Positions 47,410 to 55,746 of a stretch of DNA of 64,000 nucleotides are shown here, piece by piece; position 1 is the first letter of the stretch; each line of letters begins with the position of its first letter. Made by a program: the position numbers and the translations under genes. This stretch comes from JASHPR01 sp963833885 (GTDB lineage: Bacteria > Actinomycetota > Actinomycetes > Streptosporangiales > Streptosporangiaceae), in assembly GCA_963833885.1 (NCBI GenBank), contig CAWHZU010000012.1, forward strand, positions 111,768 through 175,767, read 5' to 3'. The notes under the pieces are model-generated. The model was not told the DNA's origin. It was given only the letters and a program-made list of their open reading frames with translations, and did no database searches.

Positions 47410-48957
47410 TTGGCCTATCTCGGGGGATCGGACGACTGGCCGGAGCTTGCCGACATTCCCAGGATGGCCAGGCGCCTGATCCGCCGGGCGGTGCTTGCCG
47501 CGCGCGCCGATGACGAGCCGGTCCAGCGGGTGCTGCGCGAGCACCTCGGCCCGGACGCCGCGAGCCTGCCCGTGATCTCCGGATCCTGGCAGGGCTACGA
47601 CCAGGTGAACGTGCAGGCGGGCCTCGACGCCTGGCTGGCGGGCTGGCGTCGCGAGCACGTACTGGTCGGGCTTACCGGGTTCACGCACGAAAGCTTCGGG
47701 CTTGCCGACCTGCTGCAGCCCGCGGCCGAGCACATGTGCCTCGGTGTCGGCAGCGTGGCGATGGCGGCGCTGCCGTGCGGCCCGGGCGGACAGACGATGG
47801 CCTGTGTGCGGTGCGGCCTCTACCTGGTCGACGACGTCGACACCCGGCTCGCGCTGCTGCTGCGCGAACCCGGCGACCACGACCCGGACGGGAACGCCAC
47901 GCTCGAGGTCGTCTGCGCCGACCAGGCGGCGGCCCAGCGGGTGGTCGACGAGGTGCGGCAGCAGGCGGTCGCCCGGAACGTGTTCCGCGGGCAGGTGATC
48001 TCGTTCGGCGACGAGATGTTCGGCCAAGGCCGCGGCAGCGGCGGCGTGCTGCGCTTCCACGACCGGCCGCTCCTGCGCCGGGACATGGTGGTGCTCCCGC
48101 CCGCTGTGCTCGACGACATCGAACGCCAGGTGATCGGTGTGGCCAGGCACGCTGGCCGGCTGCTGGCCAGCGGCCAGCACCTCAAGCGCGGCGTGCTGCT
48201 GCACGGCTCGCCGGGAACAGGCAAGACCCACACGATCCGGTACCTGCTCGGGCAGCTGGACGGCGTGACCGTGGTGATCCTCTCGGGCCAGGCGCTGCGC
48301 TGGATCGGTGAGGCCTGCTCGGTGGCCCGGGTGCTGGCGCCTTCGGTCGTGGTGATCGAGGACGTGGACTTGATCGCCGAGGAGCGCGGGCTTCGCGTGG
48401 GCCAGCACCCGCTGCTGTTTCAGCTGCTCAACGAGATGGACGGGCTCGGCGGGGACCTGGACGTGACGTTCCTGCTCACGACGAACCGCCCGGACCGGCT
48501 GGAGGCTGCCCTGGCGGCGCGGCCCGGCCGTGTCGACCACGCAGCGGAGCTCCCGCTCCCCGACACCGAGGCCCGCCGCAGGCTGCTCGAGCTCTACCGG
48601 GGCAGCCTGGTGCTCGACCTGTCCGACCCGGATGACGTGATCACGCGCACCGAAGGAGTCACCGCCGCGTTCCTCAAGGAACTGCTGCGCCGGGCCGCGC
48701 TGCTGGCGGCCGGGACCGGGCCGGCCCGCGAAGGCAACGGCGGCGCCCCGATCCGGGTGACCGACGCACACCTGACCGAGGCCCTGGACCAGCTGCTCGA
48801 CGCCCGGGGCCAGCTGACCAGGACCCTGCTCGGCGGGCGCGGCACCGCGGGCCAGGACGCGGTCATCCGCCCGATGGGAGCGGACGCGGTGATCCGCAGG
48901 AGCGAGGCCTTAATCCTTCAGCCGAGGAGGAAGCCGAGCACCCCGCAGCCCACCTGA
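47410..48957 (+). CDS. AAA ATPase, FtsH/CDC48 class, no protease domain
   Basis: A 515-residue cytosolic ATPase. The N-terminal roughly 230 residues are unassigned and hold a cysteine cluster (TMACVRCG). The AAA module has Walker A LLHGSPGTGKTHTIRYLL, Walker B VVVIEDVDLIAEERG, sensor 1 FLLTTNRPDRLEAAL and the arginine-finger region AARPGRVDHAAELPLPD. No zinc-protease HExxH follows, so it is a remodelling ATPase rather than FtsH. The start is TTG, with AGGGG four bases upstream. Its last 40 bases overlap the convergent hydrolase gene that ends the lig operon. Partner and substrate are unknown. Confidence 0.85.
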   Translation: MAYLGGSDDWPELADIPRMARRLIRRAVLAARADDEPVQRVLREHLGPDAASLPVISGSWQGYDQVNVQAGLDAWLAGWRREHVLVGLTGFTHESFGLADLLQPAAEHMCLGVGSVAMAALPCGPGGQTMACVRCGLYLVDDVDTRLALLLREPGDHDPDGNATLEVVCADQAAAQRVVDEVRQQAVARNVFRGQVISFGDEMFGQGRGSGGVLRFHDRPLLRRDMVVLPPAVLDDIERQVIGVARHAGRLLASGQHLKRGVLLHGSPGTGKTHTIRYLLGQLDGVTVVILSGQALRWIGEACSVARVLAPSVVVIEDVDLIAEERGLRVGQHPLLFQLLNEMDGLGGDLDVTFLLTTNRPDRLEAALAARPGRVDHAAELPLPDTEARRRLLELYRGSLVLDLSDPDDVITRTEGVTAAFLKELLRRAALLAAGTGPAREGNGGAPIRVTDAHLTEALDQLLDARGQLTRTLLGGRGTAGQDAVIRPMGADAVIRRSEALILQPRRKPSTPQPT

Positions 48958-49685
48958 CCGGGTGCCGACACGCTCGCCAGGTGCGCCGCGCCCCTGACCA
49001 CGGCCAGCCGCGCCCCCGGGATCGCCGACGCGATCACGGCGCCGTGCCACGGCGGCGTGGCTGGATCCTCGGCCCCGGCGATGACCAGCGTCGGTGCGGT
49101 GATCGCGGGCAGTGACGGGCGCAGGTCCATCGCGCCGATCGCCTCGCAGCACCCGGCGTAGCCCTCGGCGGCGACCTGCGCGAGCCCCGCCACGAACGAC
49201 GCGGGCACGTCCGGCTCCCGGGCGGCGAACTCGGGAGTGAACCACCGGCTGACCACCTGCTCGGCGATCGGCCCGGTGCCCTCGGCCCTGGCCTGCTGCG
49301 CGCGCCCGGCCCAGAACGGCGCGGGCGGCAGGTACGCGGACGTGCAGCACACCGCCAGCGCGTCGATCCGGTCCGGCGCGTTTGCGGCCAGCCACATCCC
49401 GACCATGCCGCCGAGCGAGATACCGCAGTACCGGGCACGCCCGATCCCATGCTCGTCGAGCAGGCCCAGCACCGCGGCGCCGAGTTCGCCGACCGTGTAA
49501 GGCCCCGGCGGCGCGGCCGAGCCGCCGTGCCCCGGGTACTCGTACCGGAGCAGCCGGAAGTGCCGGCGGAACTGGGCCAGCTGTGGCTCCCAGACGGCCG
49601 CGGTCGTGCCCATCGAGTTGCCGAGCACGAGCACCGGCGCGTCGGCGGCCGGGTCAAGCTCCGCGGCCAGCGAGCTGATCGCCAC
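48918..49685 (-). CDS. Alpha/beta hydrolase, 3-oxoadipate enol-lactonase-like
   Basis: A 255-residue hydrolase similar to PcaD. Motifs are VLVLGNSMGTTAAVWEPQLA (oxyanion), RLLRYEYPGHGGSAAP, nucleophile elbow ARYCGISLGGMVGMWLA, acid AGAEDPATPP and histidine RGAAHLASVSAPGQ. PcaD opens the enol-lactone ring in the ortho (beta-ketoadipate) pathway; here it is the last gene of a meta-cleavage operon, two bases after the LigC-like gene, so its substrate is probably different or side products are involved. It could be an ester/lactone hydrolase feeding protocatechuate or acting on a lactonised intermediate. Start ATG. Confidence 0.8.
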   Translation of the reverse strand: MAISSLAAELDPAADAPVLVLGNSMGTTAAVWEPQLAQFRRHFRLLRYEYPGHGGSAAPPGPYTVGELGAAVLGLLDEHGIGRARYCGISLGGMVGMWLAANAPDRIDALAVCCTSAYLPPAPFWAGRAQQARAEGTGPIAEQVVSRWFTPEFAAREPDVPASFVAGLAQVAAEGYAGCCEAIGAMDLRPSLPAITAPTLVIAGAEDPATPPWHGAVIASAIPGARLAVVRGAAHLASVSAPGQVGCGVLGFLLG

Positions 49686-49687
49686 GG

Positions 49688-50638
49688 CTACACCTCCCGG
49701 GCCAGCTCCGTGTCCAGCTCGCCGAGCACCCGGTAGCAGGGCAGCACCGAGGCGATGCTGGAGTTCGGCTCCCGCCCCTCGCGGATCGCCGCGACGAACT
49801 CCCGGTCCTGCAGCTCGATCCCGTTGGTCGACACGTCGACCTTGGACACGTCGACCGGCTCTTCGCGCCCGGTGACCAGGTCGTCGTACCGGGCGATGTA
49901 TGTGCCGTTGTCACAGATGTAGCGGAAGAACGTGCCCAGCGGGCCGTCGTTGTTGAAGCTGAGCGACAGCGTGCAGACGCGGGCGGCCGGCGTGCGCAGC
50001 TGGATGGACATGTCCATCGCGATGCCGAGATCGGGGTGCAGCGGCCCCTGCACGGCGTGCGCGATCTCGACGTCCTCCCCGGTCTGGTACTGGAACAGGT
50101 CCACGGTGTGCGCGGCGTGGTGCCAGAGCAGGTTGTCGGTCCAGCTGCGCGGCTCGCCGAGCGCGTTCAGGTTCTTGCGCCGGAAGAAGTAGGTCTGCAC
50201 GTCCATCTGCTGGATGGACAGCTCCCCGGCGGCGATCCGGCGGTGGATCCACTGGTGCGACGGGTTGAACCGGCGGGTGTGCCCGACCATGCAGGTCAGG
50301 CCCGTCTCCCGCTGCACACGGTCGACCTCGCGGGCGTCCAGCCAGGTGTCCGCGACCGGTATCTCGACCTGAACGTGCTTGCCCGCGCGCATCGTGGCGA
50401 TCGCCTGCGCGGCGTGCATCTGGGTCGGGGTGCACAAGATGACCGCGTCCACGTCGTCCCGGGCGAGCACCTCACCGAGGTCGGTGGTCGCCTGCTCCGC
50501 GCCGTACTTGCGCGCCACCTCCTCGGCCTGCTCCAGCCTGCGGCTGACGATGGACGTGACCGTGACGCCGTCGATCTCGGCAAGGCCGTCGAGGTGCTTG
50601 ATGCCGAACGCGCCGGCTCCGGCGACTGCGATCCGCAT
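49688..50638 (-). CDS. ligC: 4-carboxy-2-hydroxymuconate-6-semialdehyde dehydrogenase-like (LigC)
   Basis: A 316-residue Gfo/Idh/MocA-type dehydrogenase. The nucleotide fold is RIAVAGAGAFGIKHLDGLAE, with VILCTPTQMHAAQAIA, then EIPVADTW in place of the usual EKP and VGHTRRFNPSHQWIHRRI with WTDNLLWHHAAHTVDLFQYQ, the catalytic His region. LigC of Sphingobium belongs to this family and oxidises the hemiacetal form of the ring-cleavage product to 2-pyrone-4,6-dicarboxylate with NADP+. Position three bases after ligB supports this role. Other family members act on sugars, but neighbours make that unlikely. Confidence 0.87.
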   Translation of the reverse strand: MRIAVAGAGAFGIKHLDGLAEIDGVTVTSIVSRRLEQAEEVARKYGAEQATTDLGEVLARDDVDAVILCTPTQMHAAQAIATMRAGKHVQVEIPVADTWLDAREVDRVQRETGLTCMVGHTRRFNPSHQWIHRRIAAGELSIQQMDVQTYFFRRKNLNALGEPRSWTDNLLWHHAAHTVDLFQYQTGEDVEIAHAVQGPLHPDLGIAMDMSIQLRTPAARVCTLSLSFNNDGPLGTFFRYICDNGTYIARYDDLVTGREEPVDVSKVDVSTNGIELQDREFVAAIREGREPNSSIASVLPCYRVLGELDTELAREV

Positions 50639-50641
50639 TGG

Positions 50642-51529
50642 TCAGCTCGCTTCCTGGTTTTCGGAGGTGCCCTGGAACTGCGGGGGTTCCTCGTACGGCC
50701 GCACCACGAGATGCCCGACCGCGGTGTTGGACGCAGGGACGTGGTAGAAGCGGTACAGCTCCTCGACGGCCGGGCCCATGGCGCCGCGCATGATCAGCTG
50801 CATGACCAGCTCGATCCCCTCGGAGCCCGCCTCCCGCACGTACTCGATGTGCGGCACGAGCGCCAGGTTGTCCGGGTCGCCGATCAGCCGGTCGAAGAAC
50901 GCGTTGTCGAACTTGGAGTTGATGAACCCGGCGCGCGGGCCCTGCAGCTGGTGGCTCATGCCGCCGGTGCCCCAGACCTGGACCGAGAGGTCCCCGGGGT
51001 AGCTCTGCACCGCCCGGCGGATCGCCTTGCCCAGCATGTAGCAGCGGTGCCCGGTCGGCGGCGGGTACTGCACCACGTTCACGGCCAGCGGGATGACCCG
51101 TACCGGCCACTCCTCGGGCTGCCCGTAGACCAGCGACAGCGGCACGGTGAGGCCGTGGTCGACGTCGAGCTTGTACATCAGCGTGAGGTCGAACTCGTCC
51201 AGGATCAGCGACTGCGCGAGATGCGCCGCCAGATCCGCGTTCCCGCGGACGACCGGCACCGGGCGCGGCCCGTATCCCTCGTCGGCGGGCGGGAACTCGT
51301 CGGCACAGCCGAGCGCGAACGTGGGCACGAGCTCGGGCGAGAACGCGGACGCGTGGTCGTTGTAGACCAGGATCACCACGTCCGGTACCTCCGAGGCGGC
51401 CCAGGCCTTGGTCCACTCGTACCCGGCGAACAGCGGCTGCCAGTAGGCCTCCCCGGTCTTGCCGAGGTCGATCGCCGCGCCGATGGCCGGGATGTGGCTG
51501 GTGGTGAGTCCCGCGGTGATGCGCGCCAT
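50642..51529 (-). CDS. ligB: Protocatechuate 4,5-dioxygenase beta subunit
   Basis: A 295-residue class III extradiol dioxygenase carrying the non-haem iron. Ligands and base line up with LigB: His12 in LTTSHIPAIG, His59 in VILVYNDHASAF, Glu240 in GSEGIELVMQLIMRG, and the catalytic His193 in WGTGGMSHQLQG. It opens protocatechuate between C4 and C5 to 4-carboxy-2-hydroxymuconate semialdehyde. It is followed by ligC and preceded by the alpha subunit gene with one base between. Gallate or methylgallate cannot be excluded as substrates. Confidence 0.92.
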   Translation of the reverse strand: MARITAGLTTSHIPAIGAAIDLGKTGEAYWQPLFAGYEWTKAWAASEVPDVVILVYNDHASAFSPELVPTFALGCADEFPPADEGYGPRPVPVVRGNADLAAHLAQSLILDEFDLTLMYKLDVDHGLTVPLSLVYGQPEEWPVRVIPLAVNVVQYPPPTGHRCYMLGKAIRRAVQSYPGDLSVQVWGTGGMSHQLQGPRAGFINSKFDNAFFDRLIGDPDNLALVPHIEYVREAGSEGIELVMQLIMRGAMGPAVEELYRFYHVPASNTAVGHLVVRPYEEPPQFQGTSENQEAS

Positions 51530-51530
51530 C

Positions 51531-51926
51531 TCAGCTCCCGTCCTTTATCGAGCGCCAGCCCTCGGGCGACCGCCCGCCGGAGATCATCATCTGCTGATAG
51601 TCGTCGATCTTCATGCCGGTCATCGTGGACACCGCCTGCAGGTAGCTGAGCCCGTCGGTGGCGAAGATCTTGGCCAGGAAATAAATGTTGCCGCCCTGGT
51701 CGAGCATGGCGTTGTAATCCCGGTCGAGCACGGCCTGCTTCTGGCCCTCGGTCATCGGCCACTCGTCCAGGTAGGCGCGCTCGTCGGCCTTGAACCGCTC
51801 CCGGTTCTCCGGCTTCATCAGGCTCATGCAGAACTCGTTCAGGTTGAAGCCCTGTTTGGCCCGCTGCGCGGTGAACACGCGGGTGCCAGGGATGTCGTCG
51901 AACTCTGAGGTGTAATCGGTCGCCAT
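51531..51926 (-). CDS. ligA: Protocatechuate 4,5-dioxygenase alpha subunit
   Basis: A 131-residue all-helical small subunit that closes the active site of LigB. It contains RAKQGFNLNEFCMSLMKPEN, RERFKADERAYLDEWPMTEG, QKQAVLDRDYNAMLDQGGNI and MTGMKIDDYQQMMISGG, matching LigA in length and order. The ATG overlaps the TGA of ligI (TGATG) and has GGGAGGAGG upstream; a reading five residues longer is rejected. Encoded one base before ligB. Confidence 0.93.
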   Translation of the reverse strand: MATDYTSEFDDIPGTRVFTAQRAKQGFNLNEFCMSLMKPENRERFKADERAYLDEWPMTEGQKQAVLDRDYNAMLDQGGNIYFLAKIFATDGLSYLQAVSTMTGMKIDDYQQMMISGGRSPEGWRSIKDGS

Positions 51927-52861
51927 CAGGCCTCCTCCCAATACAGCCGCATGGGGTTGCCGACCAGCAGCCGGTGCTGCAGGTCATCGGTGCGGGCGAT
52001 GCGCGGGATCACGTCGACGAGCGCGCCGTCGTCGGGCATGTGGGTCTTCATGTTCGGGTGCGGCCAGTCGGTGCCCCACAGCACCCGGTCCGGGAACGTC
52101 TCGACCAGGCGGCGCGCGAACGGGGCCACGTCGGCGTATTCCGGGGGCCCGGAGACCGACAGCCGTTCCGGCCCGCTCACCTTGGACCAGACGTTCTCGT
52201 TCTCGGTCAGCAGCCGCAGGAACTGGGCGAACTCCGGGCCGTCCACCGGCTGTGTCACGTCCGGCCTGCCCATATGGTCCACAATCACGGGCGTGGGCAG
52301 GCTGGTGAACAGGTTCCAGCGCTCGGCCAGGTCCGCGGCCTCGAAGTAGACGACGATGTGCCAGCCGAACTCGGCCACGAGGTCGACCAGGCCCCGGTAG
52401 TAGTCGTCCGGCTTGGGGTCGGCGAGCCGCCGGACGAAGTTGAACCGGACGCCGCGCACGCCGGCCGCGTGCAGGTCGGCGAGCTCTGCCCGGGACACCC
52501 CGGGCCGGATCGTGGCCACGCCGCGGGACCGCCCGCCGTCGGCGAGGAGCGCGTCGACCAGGGCCCGGTTGTCGGCACCGTGACAGGTCGCCTGCACGAT
52601 CACGCTGCGCTCGAAGCCGAGGAAGTCGCGCAGCGCGAACAGCTGCTCCTTGCCCGCGTCGGTCGGCGTGTACTTGCGCTCCGGCGCGTACGGGAAGACG
52701 TCGCCGGGCCCGAACACGTGGCAGTGCGCGTCGACGGCCCCCGGCGGCGGGACAAACACCGGCTTGCTGGGGTGCGGGTCGTACGCCAGCCAGTCGGCGT
52801 CAGGGGTGAACGGGGGTGGGGGGGCGGGCCAGGGCGGAGGGGCGGGTTGATGAGCAGTCAC
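51926..52861 (-). CDS. ligI: 2-pyrone-4,6-dicarboxylate hydrolase (LigI)
   Basis: A 311-residue amidohydrolase-superfamily lactonase that hydrolyses the pyrone to 4-oxalomesaconate. LigI hallmarks are GAVDAHCHVFGPGDVFPYAP, VIVQATCHGADNRALVDALL, VRGVRFNFVRRLADPKPDDY, VIVDHMGRPD and VLWGTDWPHPNMKTHMPDDG. In this family the barrel works without a metal, consistent with its altered ligand set. The N-terminus is proline-rich (PPPWPAPPPPFTPDADWLAY). GTG start overlaps the TAG of ligJ; the stop overlaps ligA. Confidence 0.93.
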   Translation of the reverse strand: MTAHQPAPPPWPAPPPPFTPDADWLAYDPHPSKPVFVPPPGAVDAHCHVFGPGDVFPYAPERKYTPTDAGKEQLFALRDFLGFERSVIVQATCHGADNRALVDALLADGGRSRGVATIRPGVSRAELADLHAAGVRGVRFNFVRRLADPKPDDYYRGLVDLVAEFGWHIVVYFEAADLAERWNLFTSLPTPVIVDHMGRPDVTQPVDGPEFAQFLRLLTENENVWSKVSGPERLSVSGPPEYADVAPFARRLVETFPDRVLWGTDWPHPNMKTHMPDDGALVDVIPRIARTDDLQHRLLVGNPMRLYWEEA

Positions 52862-53880
52862 TACAGACCACGCTCCCGCAGCGCCTTGTCCAGCCGCGGG
52901 TAGACCCTCCGCGCGTTGCCCGAGAACACCTGCGCGCTCTCCGCCTCGGTCAGCTCCGCCGCGTCTATATACCGCTTGGTGTCGTCGAAATAGCGGCCGG
53001 TCTCCGGGTCGATGCCGCGGACGGCGCCGACCATCTCCGAGCCGAACAGCACGTTGCCAACGTCGATGACCTGCAGCAGCAGGTCGATGCCCGGCTGGTG
53101 GTAGACGCAGGTGTCAAAGAACACGTTCTTCATCACGTGCTCGCGCAGCGGCGGCTTCTTCAGCATGTCGGCGAGCCCGCGGTAGCGGCCCCAGTGGTAC
53201 GGAACCGCGCCGCCGCCGTGCGGGATCACCAGCCGCAGGTTGGGGAAGTCGGCGAACAGGTCACCTTGGATGAACTGCATGAACGCGGTCGTGTCGGCGT
53301 TGATGTAGTGCGCGCCGGTGGCGTGGAAGTTCGGGTTGCAGCTGCTGGAGACGTGCACCATGGCCGGCACGTCGAGCTCGGTCATCTTCTCGAAGACCGG
53401 GTACCAGTACCGGTCGGTGAGCGGCGGGCCGGTCCACATGCCGCCGCTCGGATCCGGGTTGAGGTTGCAGCCCACGAACCCCAGCTCGAGCACGCACCGC
53501 TCCAGCTCGGCCACGGACGCCTTCAGGTCGGCGCCCGGCGACTGCGGCAGCTGGCAGACGCCGATGAACGTGTCCGGGAACAGCCCGACCACCCGCGCGA
53601 TGAGGTCGTTGCACGCCCGGGACCACTCGATGCTGACCCGCTCGTCGCCCAGGTGATGCGCCATGGCCGACGCCCGCGGCGAGAAGATCGTCATGTCCGC
53701 GCCGCGCTCGCGCAGCAGCCGCAGCTGGTTCTGCTCGATCGACTCGCGGATCTCGTCGTCGGAGATCCGCGGGTAGGCCGGTGCCGGGCGGCCCTCGGCG
53801 AACTCTTCAAGCTGCCCTTTACGCCACGCGTCGTGCTGCGGTGGCGCGGTGGTGTAGTGACCGTGGCAGTCGATGATCAT
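52861..53880 (-). CDS. ligJ: 4-oxalomesaconate hydratase (LigJ)
   Basis: A 339-residue zinc-dependent hydratase of the amidohydrolase superfamily, giving 4-carboxy-4-hydroxy-2-oxoadipate. Metal and substrate motifs are MIIDCHGHYTTAPPQHDAWR, MTIFSPRASAMAHHLGDE, GVCQLPQSPGADLKASV, MVHVSSSCNPNFHATGAHYI, VIPHGGGAVPYHWGR and VLFGSEMVGAVRGIDPETG. Length and every block match LigJ of Sphingobium. ATG start; 31 bases after galD; the stop TAG overlaps the GTG of ligI. Confidence 0.93.
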   Translation of the reverse strand: MIIDCHGHYTTAPPQHDAWRKGQLEEFAEGRPAPAYPRISDDEIRESIEQNQLRLLRERGADMTIFSPRASAMAHHLGDERVSIEWSRACNDLIARVVGLFPDTFIGVCQLPQSPGADLKASVAELERCVLELGFVGCNLNPDPSGGMWTGPPLTDRYWYPVFEKMTELDVPAMVHVSSSCNPNFHATGAHYINADTTAFMQFIQGDLFADFPNLRLVIPHGGGAVPYHWGRYRGLADMLKKPPLREHVMKNVFFDTCVYHQPGIDLLLQVIDVGNVLFGSEMVGAVRGIDPETGRYFDDTKRYIDAAELTEAESAQVFSGNARRVYPRLDKALRERGL

Positions 53881-53911
53881 CGCGGGCCTCTCTGGGTCAG
53901 GCTGGGCTGGG

Positions 53912-55009
53912 TCATGCCGGGCTCCAGACCGACGAGGGCACCATGACCTCGCCGCGCATGAGCAGGCGGGCGGTGCGCAGCAGCGCCGACCTGGTGACGA
54001 CGGGCCCGCCCGCTTCGAGCTTGACGTCGATGGTGACGGTGAAGAAACCCGTCGGGTGCTCTACCTCGATGTCCAGCGACCCGTCGGCCTGGTCACCGGC
54101 GACAGCGACCTCGTGCGCCACGGAACCGGGCAGCACGCACGCGGTGGCGACCGACACCGCGCCGAGCACGCCTATCGCCTCGTGCACGCGGTGCGGGATG
54201 AACGTCCGGGTGGACACGGTGCCGCCGTGCGCGGGCGGCGACAGCAGGCTCATCTTCGGCACGGTCTTGTCGGTCACGTCGCCGAGGTTCATCAGCGGCC
54301 CGGCGGCCAGCCGGATCGCCTCGACCCGCTTGGTCAGCTCGGCGTTGCCCTCCAGGTCGGCCGGTGACTCCTGCCCGGACAGGCCGAAGTCGGATGCCGC
54401 CAGGCAGATCACGGGCATGCCGTTGTCGATGCAGGTGACCTTCGTTCCCTCGATCACGTCGCAGGCGTTGCCGGTCGGCAGCAGCGCGCCGCACGAGGAG
54501 CCGGCGACGTCCTCGAACTCGATCGGGATCGGCGCGTGGCTGCCGGGCACGCCGTCGATCCGGGCGGTCCCGTCGTAGCGGACGCTGCCGCCGGGCGTCT
54601 GCACGAACGCGGTGGCGAGCGTCTCGGTGTTGCGCATCCAGATCCGGACCGGCGTCACCGGGTCACCTGCGGCAATCAGCCCCTGATCGATCGCGAACGG
54701 CCCGACGGCGGCCAGCATGTTCCCGCAGTTCTGGCTGTCCGATACTTCCGGCCGGTCCGGCCACACCTGCAGGAACAGGTACTCGACGTCGGCGTTGTCG
54801 CGGGACGACAAGCTCACCACGGCCACCTTCGACGTCAGCGGGTGGCTGCCGCCCATGCCGTCGATCTCCCTCGGGTCCGGGGAGCCCATGGCGGCGAGCA
54901 GCACCGCGTCGCGGGTCGCGCGGTCGGCGGGCAGGCTGTCGGCGAGGAACACCAGCCCCTTGGACGTGCCGCCGCGCATGGCGGCGCACGGGATCGGTGT
55001 CTGCGTCAC
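53912..55009 (-). CDS. galD: 4-oxalomesaconate tautomerase (LigU/GalD), PrpF family
   Basis: A 365-residue cofactor-free isomerase of the PrpF/diaminopimelate-epimerase fold. It shows IPCAAMRGGTSKGLVFLADS, DGMGGSHPLTSKVAVVSLS, SQNCGNMLAAVGPFAIDQGL, PTGNACDVIEGTKVTCIDNG and TVPKMSLLSPPAHGGTVSTR. The Cys and Lys in these blocks are the family acid/base pair. In gallate and protocatechuate pathways it shifts the double bond of 4-oxalomesaconate so LigJ can hydrate it. Its GTG start overlaps the TGA of ligK. Confidence 0.9.
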   Translation of the reverse strand: MTQTPIPCAAMRGGTSKGLVFLADSLPADRATRDAVLLAAMGSPDPREIDGMGGSHPLTSKVAVVSLSSRDNADVEYLFLQVWPDRPEVSDSQNCGNMLAAVGPFAIDQGLIAAGDPVTPVRIWMRNTETLATAFVQTPGGSVRYDGTARIDGVPGSHAPIPIEFEDVAGSSCGALLPTGNACDVIEGTKVTCIDNGMPVICLAASDFGLSGQESPADLEGNAELTKRVEAIRLAAGPLMNLGDVTDKTVPKMSLLSPPAHGGTVSTRTFIPHRVHEAIGVLGAVSVATACVLPGSVAHEVAVAGDQADGSLDIEVEHPTGFFTVTIDVKLEAGGPVVTRSALLRTARLLMRGEVMVPSSVWSPA

Positions 55010-55701
55010 GACGACTCCGAGTAGTCCACGTAACGCAGCCCCTTGTCGGCGAGCTTGCCGCGCATGTCGTAGATGTCCAGGCCGAGCTCGCCGCCGCTCA
55101 GCCTCGGCCGCTTGGACGCCTCGTTGGCCTCACGGTCCTGGGCGGCCTTGAGCACGGTCGCGGCCTCGGCACGAGGCACGACCACGACCCCGTCGTCGTC
55201 GGCGACGACCACGTCGCCGGGCCGCACGTACGCGCCGGCGCAGACAATCGGGGTCTGCACGTTCCCCGGCGTCTCCTTCACCGTGCCCTTGGCCGAGATC
55301 GCCTTGGACCAGACCGGGAAGCGCATCTCGGTCAGCGTCGCGACGTCGCGCACCCCGGCGTCGATGACCACGCCGCGGACCCCGCGGGCCAGCAGGCTGT
55401 TGGCCAGCAGGTCGCCGACATAGCCGTCGTCGCACGGGCTGGTCGGGGTGACCACGAGGATGTCGCCGGTCTGCGCCTGCTCCACGGCGATGTGGATCGA
55501 CCAGTTGTCGCCCGGCGCAACCTCGCAGGTCAGCGCGTTGCCTGCGATGCGCGCTGGCCGGAAGATCGGGCGGATGTCGGCCCGCAGCAGCCCCGTGCGG
55601 CCCTGGGCCTCGTGCACCGTGGCCACACCGGCGGCCGCCAGGCCGTCGACGAGCTCGAGATCGGTTCGAGGGGTGTTCCGTACAACTACCGGCACCTGCA
55701 T
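55006..55701 (-). CDS. ligK: 4-carboxy-4-hydroxy-2-oxoadipate aldolase (LigK/GalC)
   Basis: A 231-residue class II aldolase of the RraA-like family, cleaving the C6 acid to pyruvate and oxaloacetate, and usually decarboxylating oxaloacetate too. Motifs are GVATVHEAQGRTGLL, VAPGDNWSIHIAVEQAQTGD, GDLLANSLLARGVRGVVIDA, GVRDVATL and the metal region PGDVVVADDDGVVVVPR. A GTG two codons after the ATG lies at a better distance (seven bases) from AAGGAG and may be the true start (55695). It follows the CoA-transferase gene by 45 bases and overlaps galD. Confidence 0.93.
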   Translation of the reverse strand: MQVPVVVRNTPRTDLELVDGLAAAGVATVHEAQGRTGLLRADIRPIFRPARIAGNALTCEVAPGDNWSIHIAVEQAQTGDILVVTPTSPCDDGYVGDLLANSLLARGVRGVVIDAGVRDVATLTEMRFPVWSKAISAKGTVKETPGNVQTPIVCAGAYVRPGDVVVADDDGVVVVPRAEAATVLKAAQDREANEASKRPRLSGGELGLDIYDMRGKLADKGLRYVDYSESS

Positions 55702-55746
55702 GCTCCTTTCCGGAGGTTGTGCTCAGACGTCAACGGGCTCCGCTCG

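Noticed and set aside
49688..50638. Sugar dehydrogenase for the Gfo/Idh/MocA protein
   Set aside because: Its place inside the overlapping ligB-ligA-ligI block and lack of the usual EKP motif favour the LigC role.
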